This document shows, piece after piece, positions 25,209 through 34,467 of a stretch of DNA of 64,000 nt; within the stretch, counting starts at the first letter, position 1, and each line of letters begins with the position of its first letter. The DNA lies in the NCBI GenBank assembly GCA_035726825.1, contig JALNTX010000016.1, forward strand, positions 1 through 64,000. The letters are read 5' to 3'. This DNA comes from Pseudocitrobacter sp913778145 (lineage in GTDB: Bacteria; Pseudomonadota; Gammaproteobacteria; Enterobacterales; Enterobacteriaceae). The notes beneath the pieces are model-generated. The model had not been told where the DNA came from, ran no database searches, and worked only from the letters and a program-made list of their open reading frames with translations. The translations under genes were made by a program, and so were the position numbers.

Positions 25209-27062
25209 TTACCGCTCAATCACCACCAGCGGTTCGATATCGCTCTCTTTCTTAATCACCAGCGACGTATCACCGCGCAGGCAGGTCCCGCCGTAGTTGC
25301 CGCCGACGGTAAAGGTACACACCTGAATGTATTTCCCGGCGACGTTTGGCAGACACCACAGCTGCTGGTAGATATTTTTGCGGTCGACAAACTTACCGCT
25401 GGTTTGATCGAGAAGCTGATCGTGGCCGCTTACCAGGTCAATGTTGCTGCCGCAGCGCCCGGAGATCGGTTTCACCGCATAACCGGTTTTCGCCAGCGCA
25501 TCGGTCACTTCAAAATCGGTGTCGAGCAGATACGGATGATTCGGGAACAGCGACCACAGCACCGGCAGAATCGCTTTGTTGCCCGGAATCACCGTCCACA
25601 GCGGTTCGAAGACCATCACTTCCGGGCGCAGCAGCACGTCAATCAAACGCACTTCGCCCGCCGGGCTGCCGGTGCGGATCGGCACGGCGGCGTACTCGGC
25701 ATCACTCACTTCACGCACCTGTTCAATGGCGGTTTCCCACGCCCAGGTTTTCCATACGCAATTGACCAGTCGCCCTTCGTCGTCCACCAGTTGCCCAGCG
25801 GCATCCCAGTGTACCTCTTCCAGGCCGTGCAGAATTTTGCACTCGAACCCGGCCTGCGTAATGGCGCGCTGCATAAACTGCGCGTGGTAATCTTCTTCCA
25901 GATCTTTATCCTGCATGATGTGAACAAACGGACGCGCCGAGCTGTGTTTCCACGCGCCTATCAGTTCGCTGAGCAGTTCATCTGAAGGGTTATGGCCTTT
26001 GCCGGTAAATCCGGTTTTCAGCCATTGTTCGAGGATTAACCCGCCTTCCGTATGGCAGGATGCGGAATCGGCGTTGTATTCGTACACCTTCAGGCCGCGC
26101 TCATCCATGCAGAAATCCATACGCCCGGTGATCATGTCGTGGCGGCGGCGCTGCCAGGAGAGACGCAGACGCGGCCAGAGGATTTTCGGAATATCAAACA
26201 GCGCCAGCAGGTTATCGTCACGCATCACTTTATCGGTGGCGTGCAGATACATCAGGTGCATTTCATTGGTGGCTTTAATCAGTTCCTGTTCAGCGCTTTC
26301 CGTCATGGTGAAGTACTGATACGGATCCTGGTTGATCACATGACCGTTCGCGGCGACGTACGCTTTCTGCAAAGGATCCTGTTCATTGAGCCATTTGCCC
26401 TCGAACTGACCGCGCTTTTCCAGCCGCGCGCCCTGCAAATTCAGCGCCTTGCTGGCAATCGTCGGTTGCGGCAGGCTGTATTCGGTATCGGCGGTTTGGA
26501 TCATCCAGCCCAGAATGGTGGTGTCGTCAAACGTATCGTGAAGGATGTAATGGCCATCTTTTACTTCCAGCGTCAGCTCGCGCGTCCACTGCTGGCCCGC
26601 TGGCAGCGGCGAATGGATAACGTTCTGCTCTGCAATACGCACTTTATTGCCGACCAGCTGGGTGATGACCGCGACGTGGCCGGTTTCATGGAATTCACCG
26701 CCCTTCTGCCAGATGAGCAGTGAGCCCGCTTTCGGCGCGCGGCGCGAACCATTGGCAAATGCCTGCAACGGCAGAATGTCGTCATTCACTACCTGGCGCA
26801 AAAAGCGCAGAGAGAAGATTTCATAGGCCATGCCGACGTCGGTGAAAACAAAACCGTAGGTCAGGAACAGGAAGCGGCGAGCAAATTCAACGCATTGCCA
26901 CTTGTAGCCCATGTACTCGTTATCGATATAGCTACGGAACGAGACATCATCCGCCCGCTCTTCGGGCTTCAGGCTGCTGTAATTTGAAGAATAGATGGCG
27001 ACGCCACCCGGTGCATATCCCAACAACGTGCCAAACGGCGCGTCACTACTCGAACAACTCAT
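25209..27062 (-). CDS. gss: Bifunctional glutathionylspermidine synthetase/amidase
   Basis: A 617-residue cytoplasmic enzyme, two residues shorter than E. coli Gss. The N-terminal CHAP amidase domain has nucleophile Cys57 (WQCVEFARR) and His129 (TGHVAVIT). The C-terminal ATP-grasp synthetase domain (about 200-617) has MDFCMDERGLKVYEYNADSA, a metal/ATP-binding stretch, and ends with the VGGNYGGTCLRGD region. It makes and breaks glutathionylspermidine, which protects protein thiols under oxidative stress. It is monocistronic by its own terminator. An inverted repeat lies about 70 bp upstream. Confidence 0.96.
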   Translation of the reverse strand: MSCSSSDAPFGTLLGYAPGGVAIYSSNYSSLKPEERADDVSFRSYIDNEYMGYKWQCVEFARRFLFLTYGFVFTDVGMAYEIFSLRFLRQVVNDDILPLQAFANGSRRAPKAGSLLIWQKGGEFHETGHVAVITQLVGNKVRIAEQNVIHSPLPAGQQWTRELTLEVKDGHYILHDTFDDTTILGWMIQTADTEYSLPQPTIASKALNLQGARLEKRGQFEGKWLNEQDPLQKAYVAANGHVINQDPYQYFTMTESAEQELIKATNEMHLMYLHATDKVMRDDNLLALFDIPKILWPRLRLSWQRRRHDMITGRMDFCMDERGLKVYEYNADSASCHTEGGLILEQWLKTGFTGKGHNPSDELLSELIGAWKHSSARPFVHIMQDKDLEEDYHAQFMQRAITQAGFECKILHGLEEVHWDAAGQLVDDEGRLVNCVWKTWAWETAIEQVREVSDAEYAAVPIRTGSPAGEVRLIDVLLRPEVMVFEPLWTVIPGNKAILPVLWSLFPNHPYLLDTDFEVTDALAKTGYAVKPISGRCGSNIDLVSGHDQLLDQTSGKFVDRKNIYQQLWCLPNVAGKYIQVCTFTVGGNYGGTCLRGDTSLVIKKESDIEPLVVIER

Positions 27063-27132
27063 GTGTCTTCCTCAGAGCATGCAGGCGGCGAGTACTAACG
27101 GATGTGGTCGTCCCTGCACGTTGTTATTTATC

Positions 27133-27163
27133 CAACAGGTGTCGGTTAATCATACACCTGTTG
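27133..27163. promoter_or_regulatory. Perfect inverted repeat upstream of gss
   Basis: Arms CAACAGGTGT (27133-27142) and ACACCTGTTG (27154-27163), 11-nt spacer. It lies between the divergent gss and yghU genes, so no transcript ends into it. An operator or a promoter-proximal structure for gss is therefore more likely than a terminator. Confidence 0.55.
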
Positions 27164-27192
27164 TGCGCGCTGTCACACTGTGCGGTCTGATG

Positions 27193-27274
27193 CCCTCACC
27201 CTAGCCCTCTCCCACAGGGAGAGGGGACCGATCTGCGCGAGTTTTCACCCTCTCCCTCAGGGAGAGTGAGGGTG
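27193..27274. repeat. C-rich palindromic repeat, copy 1
   Basis: An element with outer arms CCCTCACCCT / AGGGTG and two inner hairpins, CCCTCTCCC-ACA-GGGAGAGGG and CCTCTCCC-TCA-GGGAGAG. It is related to the elements at 36144-36249 and 55565-55679. Here it lies in the gss-yghU gap. Confidence 0.85.
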
Positions 27275-27333
27275 ATCATTTCTCCCATCAACTGCTACAC
27301 TGCCTCAACACATCATCAAAAAGGCAGGCCAAC

Positions 27334-28200
27334 ATGTCAGACAACACCTATCAGCCTCCCAAAGTCTGGGAGTGGAAGAAAAACGGCGGCGGTGCGTTCG
27401 CTAATATCAATCGCCCGGTTTCCGGCGCGACGCATGAGAAGGAACTGCCGGTTGGGCATCACCCGCTTCAGCTCTATTCACTGGGTACGCCAAACGGCCA
27501 GAAAGTCACCATTATGCTCGAAGAACTGCTGGCGCTGGGCGTGACGGGCGCGGAGTATGATGCATGGCTGATTCGCATTGGCGAGGGCGATCAATTCTCC
27601 AGCGGTTTTGTTGAAGTGAATCCGAACTCGAAAATTCCGGCCCTACGCGATCACTCCACCACGCCGCCGACCCGTGTGTTTGAGTCCGGCAATATCCTGC
27701 TATATCTGGCGGAAAAATTTGGTCACTTCCTGCCTAAAGATCCGGCTGGCCGCGTGGAAACCCTGAACTGGCTATTCTGGCTGCAAGGCTCCGCACCGTT
27801 CCTCGGCGGCGGTTTTGGTCACTTCTATAACTATGCGCCGGTGAAAATTGAGTACGCGATCGACCGTTTCACCATGGAAGCGAAACGTCTGCTGGATGTG
27901 CTGGACAAACAGCTGGCGCGTGGTCGCTATGTCGCAGGCGAGGAATACACCATTGCTGACATGGCGGTGTGGCCGTGGTTTGGCAACGTGGTGCTGGGTC
28001 AGGTTTATGGCGCGGATGAATTCCTTGATGCTCAAAGCTACAAAAACGTGCAGCGCTGGGCGAAGGATATCGCCAGCCGGCCGGCGGTACAGCGCGGACG
28101 CATTGTTAACCGTACCAACGGCCCGTTGAATGAGCAGTTGCATGAGCGCCATGCCGCCAGCGATTTCGACACCCAGACGGAAGATAAACGTCAGGGTTAA
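27334..28200 (+). CDS. yghU: Disulphide reductase, GST-like YghU
   Basis: A 288-residue glutathione S-transferase-type protein, the E. coli YghU length. A thioredoxin-fold N-terminal domain contains LYSLGTPNGQKVTIML (48-63), in which the TPN loop lies at the glutathione site. PNSKIPAL and FESGNILLYLAEKFG follow, then an all-helical C-terminal domain (from about 140) with YTIADMAVWPW. Nu-class GSTs of this kind reduce small disulphides and bind two glutathiones. A bidirectional hairpin follows the stop. gss, on the other side of the gap, also concerns glutathione. Confidence 0.95.
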   Translation: MSDNTYQPPKVWEWKKNGGGAFANINRPVSGATHEKELPVGHHPLQLYSLGTPNGQKVTIMLEELLALGVTGAEYDAWLIRIGEGDQFSSGFVEVNPNSKIPALRDHSTTPPTRVFESGNILLYLAEKFGHFLPKDPAGRVETLNWLFWLQGSAPFLGGGFGHFYNYAPVKIEYAIDRFTMEAKRLLDVLDKQLARGRYVAGEEYTIADMAVWPWFGNVVLGQVYGADEFLDAQSYKNVQRWAKDIASRPAVQRGRIVNRTNGPLNEQLHERHAASDFDTQTEDKRQG

Positions 28201-28207
28201 GCGACGG

Positions 28208-28232
28208 AAACCGGGTGCACTCCACCCGGTTT
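28208..28232. terminator. Bidirectional terminator between yghU and yghW
   Basis: Perfect 10-bp arms AAACCGGGTG / CACCCGGTTT around CACTC. It lies 8 bp after the yghU stop and touches the yghW stop codon, so it serves both convergent genes. Confidence 0.85.
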
Positions 28233-28521
28233 ATCTGCCTTCCAGGCGATAGCCCGCCATAAAGTAGCGCACCGTGGTGCTGGATTCGTGTTCTTTAAAG
28301 AAATCCATCACCATCTCTTTATCCAGCCCATAACGCCGCGTCAGAATGCCCGCTTCCCATGCGCTGAGCTGGCGGTCGCCCGTCTTCTCAAACATGCGAT
28401 GAGAAAACCCCAGCACAAACCCGCGTTTATAGTCAGAACAAAAGCCAAGAACCTTCTGCGCACTGTCGGCGTAAGGTGCTTTCAGCCCGGCCATCAGGCC
28501 CTTACCAAAATGGTTATCCAT
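28231..28521 (-). CDS. yghW: Small conserved protein YghW (DUF2623)
   Basis: A 96-residue cytoplasmic protein. The start at 28521 follows AAGGA by 7 nt and gives MDNHFGKGLMAGLKA, matching E. coli YghW; an upstream alternative adds nine residues. Conserved YKRGFVLGFSHRM and SAWEAGILTRRYGLD are seen. Function is unknown. It precedes the convergent terminator and lies 80 bp downstream of yghX, in the same direction. Confidence 0.9.
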   Translation of the reverse strand: MDNHFGKGLMAGLKAPYADSAQKVLGFCSDYKRGFVLGFSHRMFEKTGDRQLSAWEAGILTRRYGLDKEMVMDFFKEHESSTTVRYFMAGYRLEGR

Positions 28522-28601
28522 CGCACAATCCTTAATCGTTATATACAAAATTATATAGCGACTTTTTGAGCGATATCCAGTGCTATTTGCAGCCTTTACT
28601 T

Positions 28602-29489
28602 TTAGCGCAAATATTTCTCAAACCACGCCAGCGTTCTCTGCCAGGCCAACTCAGCCGCAGCCTTGTCGTAGCGCGGGGTAGAGTCGTTGTGGAAGCCATG
28701 ATTCACCCCCGGATAAATATAGGCTTCGTACACTTTTTTATGCGCCTTTAAGGCCTCTTCCATTGCTGGCCAGCCTTCATTGATACGGGTATCCAGCGCC
28801 GCGTAGTGCAGCAATAAAGGGGCATTGATTTTCTCGATATCCGCAATCGGGGCCTGACGTCCGTAAAACGGTACCGCGCAGGCCAGCTCAGGGTAAGCCA
28901 CCGCCGCCGCATTCGACACGCCGCCGCCGTAGCAAAAACCAGTAATTCCCACTTTGCCCGTCGCCTGTGGATGCATCTGCATAAACTCAATTGCGGCGAA
29001 GAAATCATTCATCAGTTTGGTGGGATCGACTTTTTGCTGTAACTCGCGCCCTTCATCATCGTTACCAGGATAACCGCCCACAGAAGAGAGGCCATCCGGC
29101 GCAAGGGCGATATAGCCCGCCTTCGCCACTCGCCTGGCAACGTCCTCGATATACGGGTTAAGGCCGCGATTTTCATGCACCACCACCACTGCGGGCACCT
29201 TACCGGCGGCTTTCGTCGGCGTGACCAGATAACCGCGCACCTCGCCGTGGCCGTTGGGCGACGGGTAGCGAATATATTCCGGTTTGATATCCGGGTCGGT
29301 GAACTCGACCTGTTCCGCCAGCGCGTAGTTGGGCTTGAGCAGATTAAACAGCGCCAGCGCGGTCATGCCGCCGACGGCATACCGTCCCGCCAGTTGCAGA
29401 AACTCGCGCTTGGAAATTTTGCCGTGTGCATAGTAGTCGTAGTAATCGAGCAACGCTTGCGGAAAGTCTTTGGCGGTCAGTCGGGTCAT
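28602..29489 (-). CDS. yghX: Dienelactone-hydrolase-family protein YghX
   Basis: A 295-residue alpha/beta hydrolase. The start at 29489 follows GGAGA and gives MTRLTAKDFPQALL; 29513 is a poorer alternative. An N-terminal segment with KREFLQLAGRYAVGG and a hydrophobic stretch precedes the hydrolase domain. The nucleophile Cys is in GFCYGGG, the acid in LDTRINEG and the His in GVNHGFHND, the Cys-Asp-His triad of dienelactone hydrolases. The gene is intact here, whereas it is damaged in E. coli K-12. The substrate is unknown. It diverges from yghZ. Confidence 0.88.
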   Translation of the reverse strand: MTRLTAKDFPQALLDYYDYYAHGKISKREFLQLAGRYAVGGMTALALFNLLKPNYALAEQVEFTDPDIKPEYIRYPSPNGHGEVRGYLVTPTKAAGKVPAVVVVHENRGLNPYIEDVARRVAKAGYIALAPDGLSSVGGYPGNDDEGRELQQKVDPTKLMNDFFAAIEFMQMHPQATGKVGITGFCYGGGVSNAAAVAYPELACAVPFYGRQAPIADIEKINAPLLLHYAALDTRINEGWPAMEEALKAHKKVYEAYIYPGVNHGFHNDSTPRYDKAAAELAWQRTLAWFEKYLR

Positions 29490-29645
29490 CGAGGGATCTC
29501 CATTAACAGGCATTAACTAAGAAAAGCACATGACGGGCTTATTGCCCATAAATCATCAGCATTGTGATCCCGCCGACGGGTTGGCTGTGACAAAAACGTT
29601 AATCTGGAAACGGCGTTTCAAAAATCAGACAATCAAGGAGACATT

Positions 29646-30686
29646 ATGACCTGGTCCGCCAATCCTGCCCGTTACGAGCAGATGCAATATCGCTATTGCG
29701 GCAACAGCGGCCTGCAACTGCCCGCGCTGTCACTCGGGTTATGGCACAGTTTTGGTCATATCCAGTCGCTCGACAGCCAGCGCGCGCTGCTGCGTAAAGC
29801 GTTCGACTGCGGCATTACTCACCTCGACCTCGCCAATAACTACGGCCCGCCTCCGGGCAGTGCGGAAGAGAACTTTGGCCGCCTGCTGCGGGAAGATTTC
29901 GCCGCCTATCGCGATGAGCTGATCATCTCGACCAAAGCCGGGTACGACATGTGGCCGGGGCCATATGGCAAAGGCGGTTCACGCAAATATCTGCTCGCCA
30001 GCCTCGACCAAAGCCTGAAGCGCATGGGGCTGGATTACGTCGATATCTTCTACTCGCATCGCGTGGATGAAAACACGCCGATGGAAGAAACCGCCGCCGC
30101 GCTGGCGCAGGCGGTGCAGAGCGGCAAAGCGCTGTACGTCGGCATCTCATCCTATTCGCCAGAGCGCACGCAAAAGATGGCTGAGTTATTGCGCGAGTGG
30201 AAAATCCCGCTACTCATCCACCAGCCGTCCTATAACCTGCTCAACCGCTAGGTGGATAAAAGCGGCCTGTTGAACACGCTGGAAGAGAACGGCGTCGGCT
30301 GCATCGCCTTTACCCCGCTGGCGCAGGGGCTGCTGACCGGTAAATACCTCAATGGCATACCCGAAGGTTCGCGTATGCAGACTGAAGGGAAAAAAGCGCG
30401 CGGCCTGACGGAAAACATGTTGAGCGAAAGCAACCTCAACAGCCTGCGTCTGCTGAACGACATGGCGCAAAGCCGCGGCCAGAGTATGGCGCAAATGGCG
30501 TTGAGCTGGCTGCTGAAAGACAACCGCGTGACGTCAGTGCTGATTGGCGCGAGCCGACCGGAGCAAATTGAGGAGAACGTGAAAGCGCTGGATAACCTGA
30601 ACTTTACCGCAGAAGAGCTGGCGCAAATTGATAAGCATGTTGCCGATGGGCAACTGAATTTGTGGCAGGCGTCGTCGGATAAATAA
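29646..30686 (+). pseudogene. yghZ: yghZ, aldo-keto reductase with in-frame amber codon
   Basis: The frame encodes the whole of YghZ (L-glyceraldehyde 3-phosphate reductase; Kvbeta-type aldo-keto reductase), but codon 202 (30249-30251) is TAG. The 201 codons before and 144 after keep the same frame and align end to end with the 346-residue E. coli protein, where this position is Trp in NRWVDKSG. The change is therefore one base, TGG to TAG. The N-terminal part has HLDLANNYGPPPG (active-site Asp and Tyr), STKAGYDMW (Lys) and FYSHRVD (His). The C-terminal NADPH site, LIGASRPEQIEENV, is lost. It may be a recent pseudogene, a suppressible amber or a sequencing error. Confidence 0.93.
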
Positions 30687-30696
30687 CACACTCTTT

Positions 30697-30721
30697 GCCC
30701 GGTGGCACATCGCTACCGGGC
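30697..30721 (+). repeat. REP-like hairpin after yghZ
   Basis: GCCCGGTGGC...GCTACCGGGC, a typical REP palindrome with mismatched stem. It lies between the convergent yghZ and yqhA and probably ends or protects the transcripts. Confidence 0.75.
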
Positions 30722-30733
30722 ATGGGTATCGTT

Positions 30734-31231
30734 TTAATGCTTCTGGCCGCGCGTTAAGCGGTCCAGATACCCCATCACAAATGCCGACAGCACAAACGTC
30801 AGGTGGATAATCACATACCACATCAGCTTGTTATCCGGCACATTTTTGGCATCCATAAACACGCGCAACAGATGAATAGAGGAAATAGCCACGATAGAAG
30901 CCGCGACCTTATTCTTTAGCGAAGTAGCATCCATTTTCCCCAGCCAGTTCAGCTTCTCTTTGTGAGTGCTGATATCCAGCTGCGAGACAAAGTTTTCATA
31001 GCCCGAGAACATCACCATGACCAGCAGGCCGCCCACCAGCGTCATATCCACCAGCGATAACAACGTCAGGATAAGATCGGCTTCTGCCAGCTCAAAGATG
31101 TTGGGCAGGACGTGAAAAATCTCCTGGAAAAACTTCACCATTAACGCCAACAGCGCCAGTGAAAGGCCAAAATAAACCGGCGCTAAAATCCAGCGCGACG
31201 CGTACATCGCATTCTCAAAAAAACGTTCCAT
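30734..31231 (-). CDS. yqhA: YqhA family inner membrane protein
   Basis: A 165-residue membrane protein (UPF0114) with about four helices. The start at 31231 gives MERFFENAMYASRW as in E. coli; earlier starts add unconserved residues. Conserved stretches include SLVDMTLVGGLLVMVMFSG and SIHLLRVFMD. The function is unknown. It converges with yghZ across a REP hairpin. Confidence 0.93.
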   Translation of the reverse strand: MERFFENAMYASRWILAPVYFGLSLALLALMVKFFQEIFHVLPNIFELAEADLILTLLSLVDMTLVGGLLVMVMFSGYENFVSQLDISTHKEKLNWLGKMDATSLKNKVAASIVAISSIHLLRVFMDAKNVPDNKLMWYVIIHLTFVLSAFVMGYLDRLTRGQKH

Positions 31232-31343
31232 AGTGTCCTGTCGATAAGCCAAATTCGGCTTAGTATATCGCAACTATGCAACATCATTTCAACACAACAT
31301 GATCTCCCGGCAGGGCGTTCTTCAACGGCCTGCCGGAAGAAGT

Positions 31344-32876
31344 TTAACGCCCGCTATCCACCGTGAAAAAATCAAACGAGCACGACCCACGGCTAACTGC
31401 ATCCTCCAGCGAAAGCGCTACCAGCCCCACTTTCGCACCCACCCACTTACCCTTTCCAGCAGCGAATGTCTGAGGAACACGTTGCCAGTCACCGTTTTGC
31501 TGACACCATGAGAACTGGCAAATTCCGCCGTGAGACACGCAAACTTTCATCTCACAGGCTGCGTCACCCTTCGCAATAATCTGCCAGTTTTCATGTACTA
31601 TCCCTGCATCACTCATCCAGCCTGTCACCCACAAAAGCTGAAAATCTTCCGCCTGTTTTACCAACATCAACGCCGCATAACGTTCGCCATAAACCACCAG
31701 CCCGCCAGAATCGCCCACAGAGGAGGCATTGAGCTTAAGAGAGGTTTGAGCAGAAAATTGCCAGGCTGGGAATTTCTGAAGCAGCAAATTCGGAAGCCAA
31801 TAAAAGCTTCGTTTCTCTGCTGGCTGAGGCATCGGGTTGCAGCGTAATGTTAGCTGGTCTTTGCCTGGCAATAGCCATTCAGGATTAGGATTTGCCTGCC
31901 ACTGCCACTGCAAGCCGGGTTCTCCGTCAGCAAAATCATCACTGGTTTGTGGGGTTCTGGGCGATGAAGGCGGCAAACTGGCAGGGTATTGCCAGCGCAT
32001 CACTGGCTGCCCCGCTCCATTGTCATCCAAAGGCTCACCGATTCGCGGCCAGCCATCCGAATGCCATCGCATCGGCTGTAAATGAACAATACGCCCATAA
32101 AGATGCGCGTCCTGAAAGTGAACAAACCAGCATTCACCATCATCCAGTTCCACCCACCCGCCCTGATGAGGACCGTTAACCGAGGTATCGCCCTGAAACA
32201 ACACATTCTTCGCTTCCCAGTGGCCCGTCATGCTTTTTGCGCGAAGCACGGTTTCCCATCCCGTTTCAACGCTACCCGCAGGGGCAAAAATGTAATACCA
32301 CTCTCCACGCTTATAAACCTTCGGCCCTTCCAGAGTTGGCTGATCGCTACTCCCGTCATAGATAATACGCCCCTCACCAATCAGTGAGGTTCCATCTGCT
32401 GACATCGCAAAAAGCTGAAGTTTGTGTTTAACACCACTACGGCTATGGGCAAAGGCGTGCACTAACCATGCCTGACCGTTGTCATCCCAGAATGGACAAG
32501 GGTCTATCCAACCTTTTGCGGGCTGTACGCAGTGCGGCGCACTCCATTTTCCCCAGGGATCATCGGTATTACACATGAAAATCCCTTCATCGGGCGTACT
32601 AAAAAACACCCACAACTTGTTTGCATGCCAGCGAATCGAAGGAGCCCAAACTCCTTTCCCTGGCTGAAATTCATCATAACCTTCAAGAGGTAATACATTG
32701 AAAACATGGTTAATAATTACCCAGTTAACTAAATCCGTCGAGTGCAGAATGGGCAATGCGGGCATATGGTTAAAACTGGAGGAAACCATAAAAAAGTCAT
32801 TGCCGACTCTTACGATATCTGGGTCCGAGTAGTCCGCACATAAAATAGGATTTTGGTAGAAATGCTCTATCATCAT
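31344..32876 (-). CDS. GH43 beta-xylosidase (YagH/XynB-like)
   Basis: A 510-residue cytoplasmic glycoside hydrolase family 43 protein without a signal peptide. The five-bladed propeller domain has the general base Asp18 (YSDPDIV), the pKa-modulating Asp125 (GWIDPCPF) and the acid Glu183 (TLEGPKVYK). From about residue 330 a beta-sandwich domain follows, as in xylosidases (DSGGLVVYGERYAAL). It should split xylobiose or related xylosides/arabinosides. The ATG at 32876 has GAGGAG upstream and overlaps the end of the permease gene. It is the second gene of a two-gene operon like E. coli yagGH. Confidence 0.9.
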   Translation of the reverse strand: MMIEHFYQNPILCADYSDPDIVRVGNDFFMVSSSFNHMPALPILHSTDLVNWVIINHVFNVLPLEGYDEFQPGKGVWAPSIRWHANKLWVFFSTPDEGIFMCNTDDPWGKWSAPHCVQPAKGWIDPCPFWDDNGQAWLVHAFAHSRSGVKHKLQLFAMSADGTSLIGEGRIIYDGSSDQPTLEGPKVYKRGEWYYIFAPAGSVETGWETVLRAKSMTGHWEAKNVLFQGDTSVNGPHQGGWVELDDGECWFVHFQDAHLYGRIVHLQPMRWHSDGWPRIGEPLDDNGAGQPVMRWQYPASLPPSSPRTPQTSDDFADGEPGLQWQWQANPNPEWLLPGKDQLTLRCNPMPQPAEKRSFYWLPNLLLQKFPAWQFSAQTSLKLNASSVGDSGGLVVYGERYAALMLVKQAEDFQLLWVTGWMSDAGIVHENWQIIAKGDAACEMKVCVSHGGICQFSWCQQNGDWQRVPQTFAAGKGKWVGAKVGLVALSLEDAVSRGSCSFDFFTVDSGR

Positions 32877-32884
32877 GCTTCTCC

Positions 32885-34312
32885 TCAAGCCTTTTGCAAT
32901 GCGGCGTCTGCATTATCCGTCGCTTCCTGAATAGCTTGCGCGTTCTCATGTTGACGAGCGGCGAGATCGCGCTGAATTTGAGCCATCGCGCTATCATCCA
33001 GCTTGTAGAATCGAGAAAGCCACCAAAGAACCAGATAAGAAAGAGATGGCCCAAGCGTCAGGAGCCCAACAATTCCCATGGTCGCCATTGGCGTCTGCTC
33101 AGTTACGCCAGCCTGATAGCCGAATAAGCCCAGAGAAAAACCAACAACGGCCCCGGCAACGGCCATTCCCAGCTTCAGCGCAAACAGGTTTCCTGAGTAT
33201 GAAAGCCCTGTAATACGGCGACCAAATTTCCATTCGCCATAGTCAGCTGCATTGGCCATCATGTTCCACTTAAAGGGCTGATACATCTGATGGAAGAAAC
33301 CGACGAGGAAATAGAGAGGGAAGACAACGGGCAGCCAGGTTGGTGGCACGAAGAACATGACTACGCCCACAGCTACCAGCAGCAAGTTGATGTTTTTGAA
33401 GAGCGCGACGGCACGATACCGCTTCGCCAGCCAACCGGCCACGATGCTGCCAATAATGGTACCGACGACGCTTGTAGAAACGAATGCGGACTTCATCGCC
33501 GTTCCAGCGGCTGACTCCACACCGCCCATCATCAAGTACGTTGCATAGTATAAGGTCGCCGCACTGCGCATGACGCCAGCCATACTGGAGAAAAAAGTGA
33601 TAATTGCCACGATTCGCCACTGATCGTTCGCCAGCAGCGAGCGCAAATCTTCCCGGATACTATTTTGTTGTTCAACCGCAGGAGCAACACGCTCTTTGGT
33701 GGAAAAAAAGCAGAAAGCCAGCATCGCAATAGCAATTGCGCCCATAATTCCCATCGTCGCCTGGAAACCAAACTGCTTATCTTCTTTTCCCAAAAAATCG
33801 ACCAGGAATAATGTCGCGACAGAAACCATCAGTCCAGCCACTGAGGATATGGTAAAGCGATACGACTGAGCAGAAAGCCTCTCTTTTTCGTCGCGGGTAA
33901 TGACGCCACCCAATGCACAGTAGGGGATATTGATAAAGGTGTAACACAGCATTAGCAAGGTGTATGTCAGGTACGCATAAACCAGTTTACCGGACTCACT
34001 GAAAGCCGGGGTAGTGAAGGTCATGACGGCCAGAACAGCATAAGGAATGGCGAACCATATCAACCAAGGGCGAAAATGCCCCCAGCGGGTTTTGACACGA
34101 TCGGCAACAAGGCCCGTTAAAGGATCGGTAATCGCATCCAAAACACGGGTGACTAAAAACATGACGCCTACGGCGGCGGCTGAGAGTCCATAAATATCCG
34201 TATAAAACCAGGTTAAAAACATCGTTACCGAAGAGTAGACGATGCCGCAAGCGGCATCGCCCATGCCATATCCCAGTTTCTCTGCGACAGACAATTTTGA
34301 TTCATTTGCCAC
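32885..34312 (-). CDS. GPH-family xyloside permease (YagG/XynT-like)
   Basis: A 475-residue glycoside-pentoside-hexuronide:cation symporter with 12 predicted helices. LSVAEKLGYGMGDAACG at the N terminus and RVLDAITDPLTGLVADR after the second helix are hallmarks of the family. The C-terminal tail is charged and helical. It should import the oligosaccharide cleaved by the adjoining GH43 enzyme, with which it overlaps. The start is GTG at 34312, with AGGAGG 7 nt upstream. A CRP-like site and a 9-bp inverted repeat lie 100-140 bp upstream. Confidence 0.92.
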   Translation of the reverse strand: MANESKLSVAEKLGYGMGDAACGIVYSSVTMFLTWFYTDIYGLSAAAVGVMFLVTRVLDAITDPLTGLVADRVKTRWGHFRPWLIWFAIPYAVLAVMTFTTPAFSESGKLVYAYLTYTLLMLCYTFINIPYCALGGVITRDEKERLSAQSYRFTISSVAGLMVSVATLFLVDFLGKEDKQFGFQATMGIMGAIAIAMLAFCFFSTKERVAPAVEQQNSIREDLRSLLANDQWRIVAIITFFSSMAGVMRSAATLYYATYLMMGGVESAAGTAMKSAFVSTSVVGTIIGSIVAGWLAKRYRAVALFKNINLLLVAVGVVMFFVPPTWLPVVFPLYFLVGFFHQMYQPFKWNMMANAADYGEWKFGRRITGLSYSGNLFALKLGMAVAGAVVGFSLGLFGYQAGVTEQTPMATMGIVGLLTLGPSLSYLVLWWLSRFYKLDDSAMAQIQRDLAARQHENAQAIQEATDNADAALQKA

Positions 34313-34409
34313 GATTTATTCCTCCTGAATTGATGAGTTTTCAATGTAGGAGGAAGCAAAGAGCGTTCCTATTGCCGTTTTTCGTACTGTTATTATGTTT
34401 TCTGTCAAA

Positions 34410-34453
34410 TGAGAAAGTTGTCACACAACACGCATACATATCATACAACTTTC
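34410..34453 (-). promoter_or_regulatory. CRP-like site and inverted repeat upstream of the xyloside operon
   Basis: TGAGA-N6-TCACA (34410-34425) matches the CRP consensus at nine of ten key bases. Overlapping it, GAAAGTTGT (34413-34421) and ACAACTTTC (34445-34453) form a perfect 9-bp inverted repeat with a 23-bp spacer. Catabolite control and a sugar-specific regulator would suit the operon; no regulator gene is adjacent. Confidence 0.5.
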
Positions 34454-34467
34454 ATTATTTTTTTGCG

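Noticed and set aside
25104..25985. Open frame of 293 codons on the plus strand opposite the 3' half of gss
   Set aside because: Antisense to a conserved enzyme gene, runs through the gss terminator, and the translation is Arg/His/Gln-rich without domain features.
27193..27274. Intrinsic terminator for gss or yghU
   Set aside because: Both genes point away from this gap, so neither transcript ends here; the element matches two other dispersed copies.
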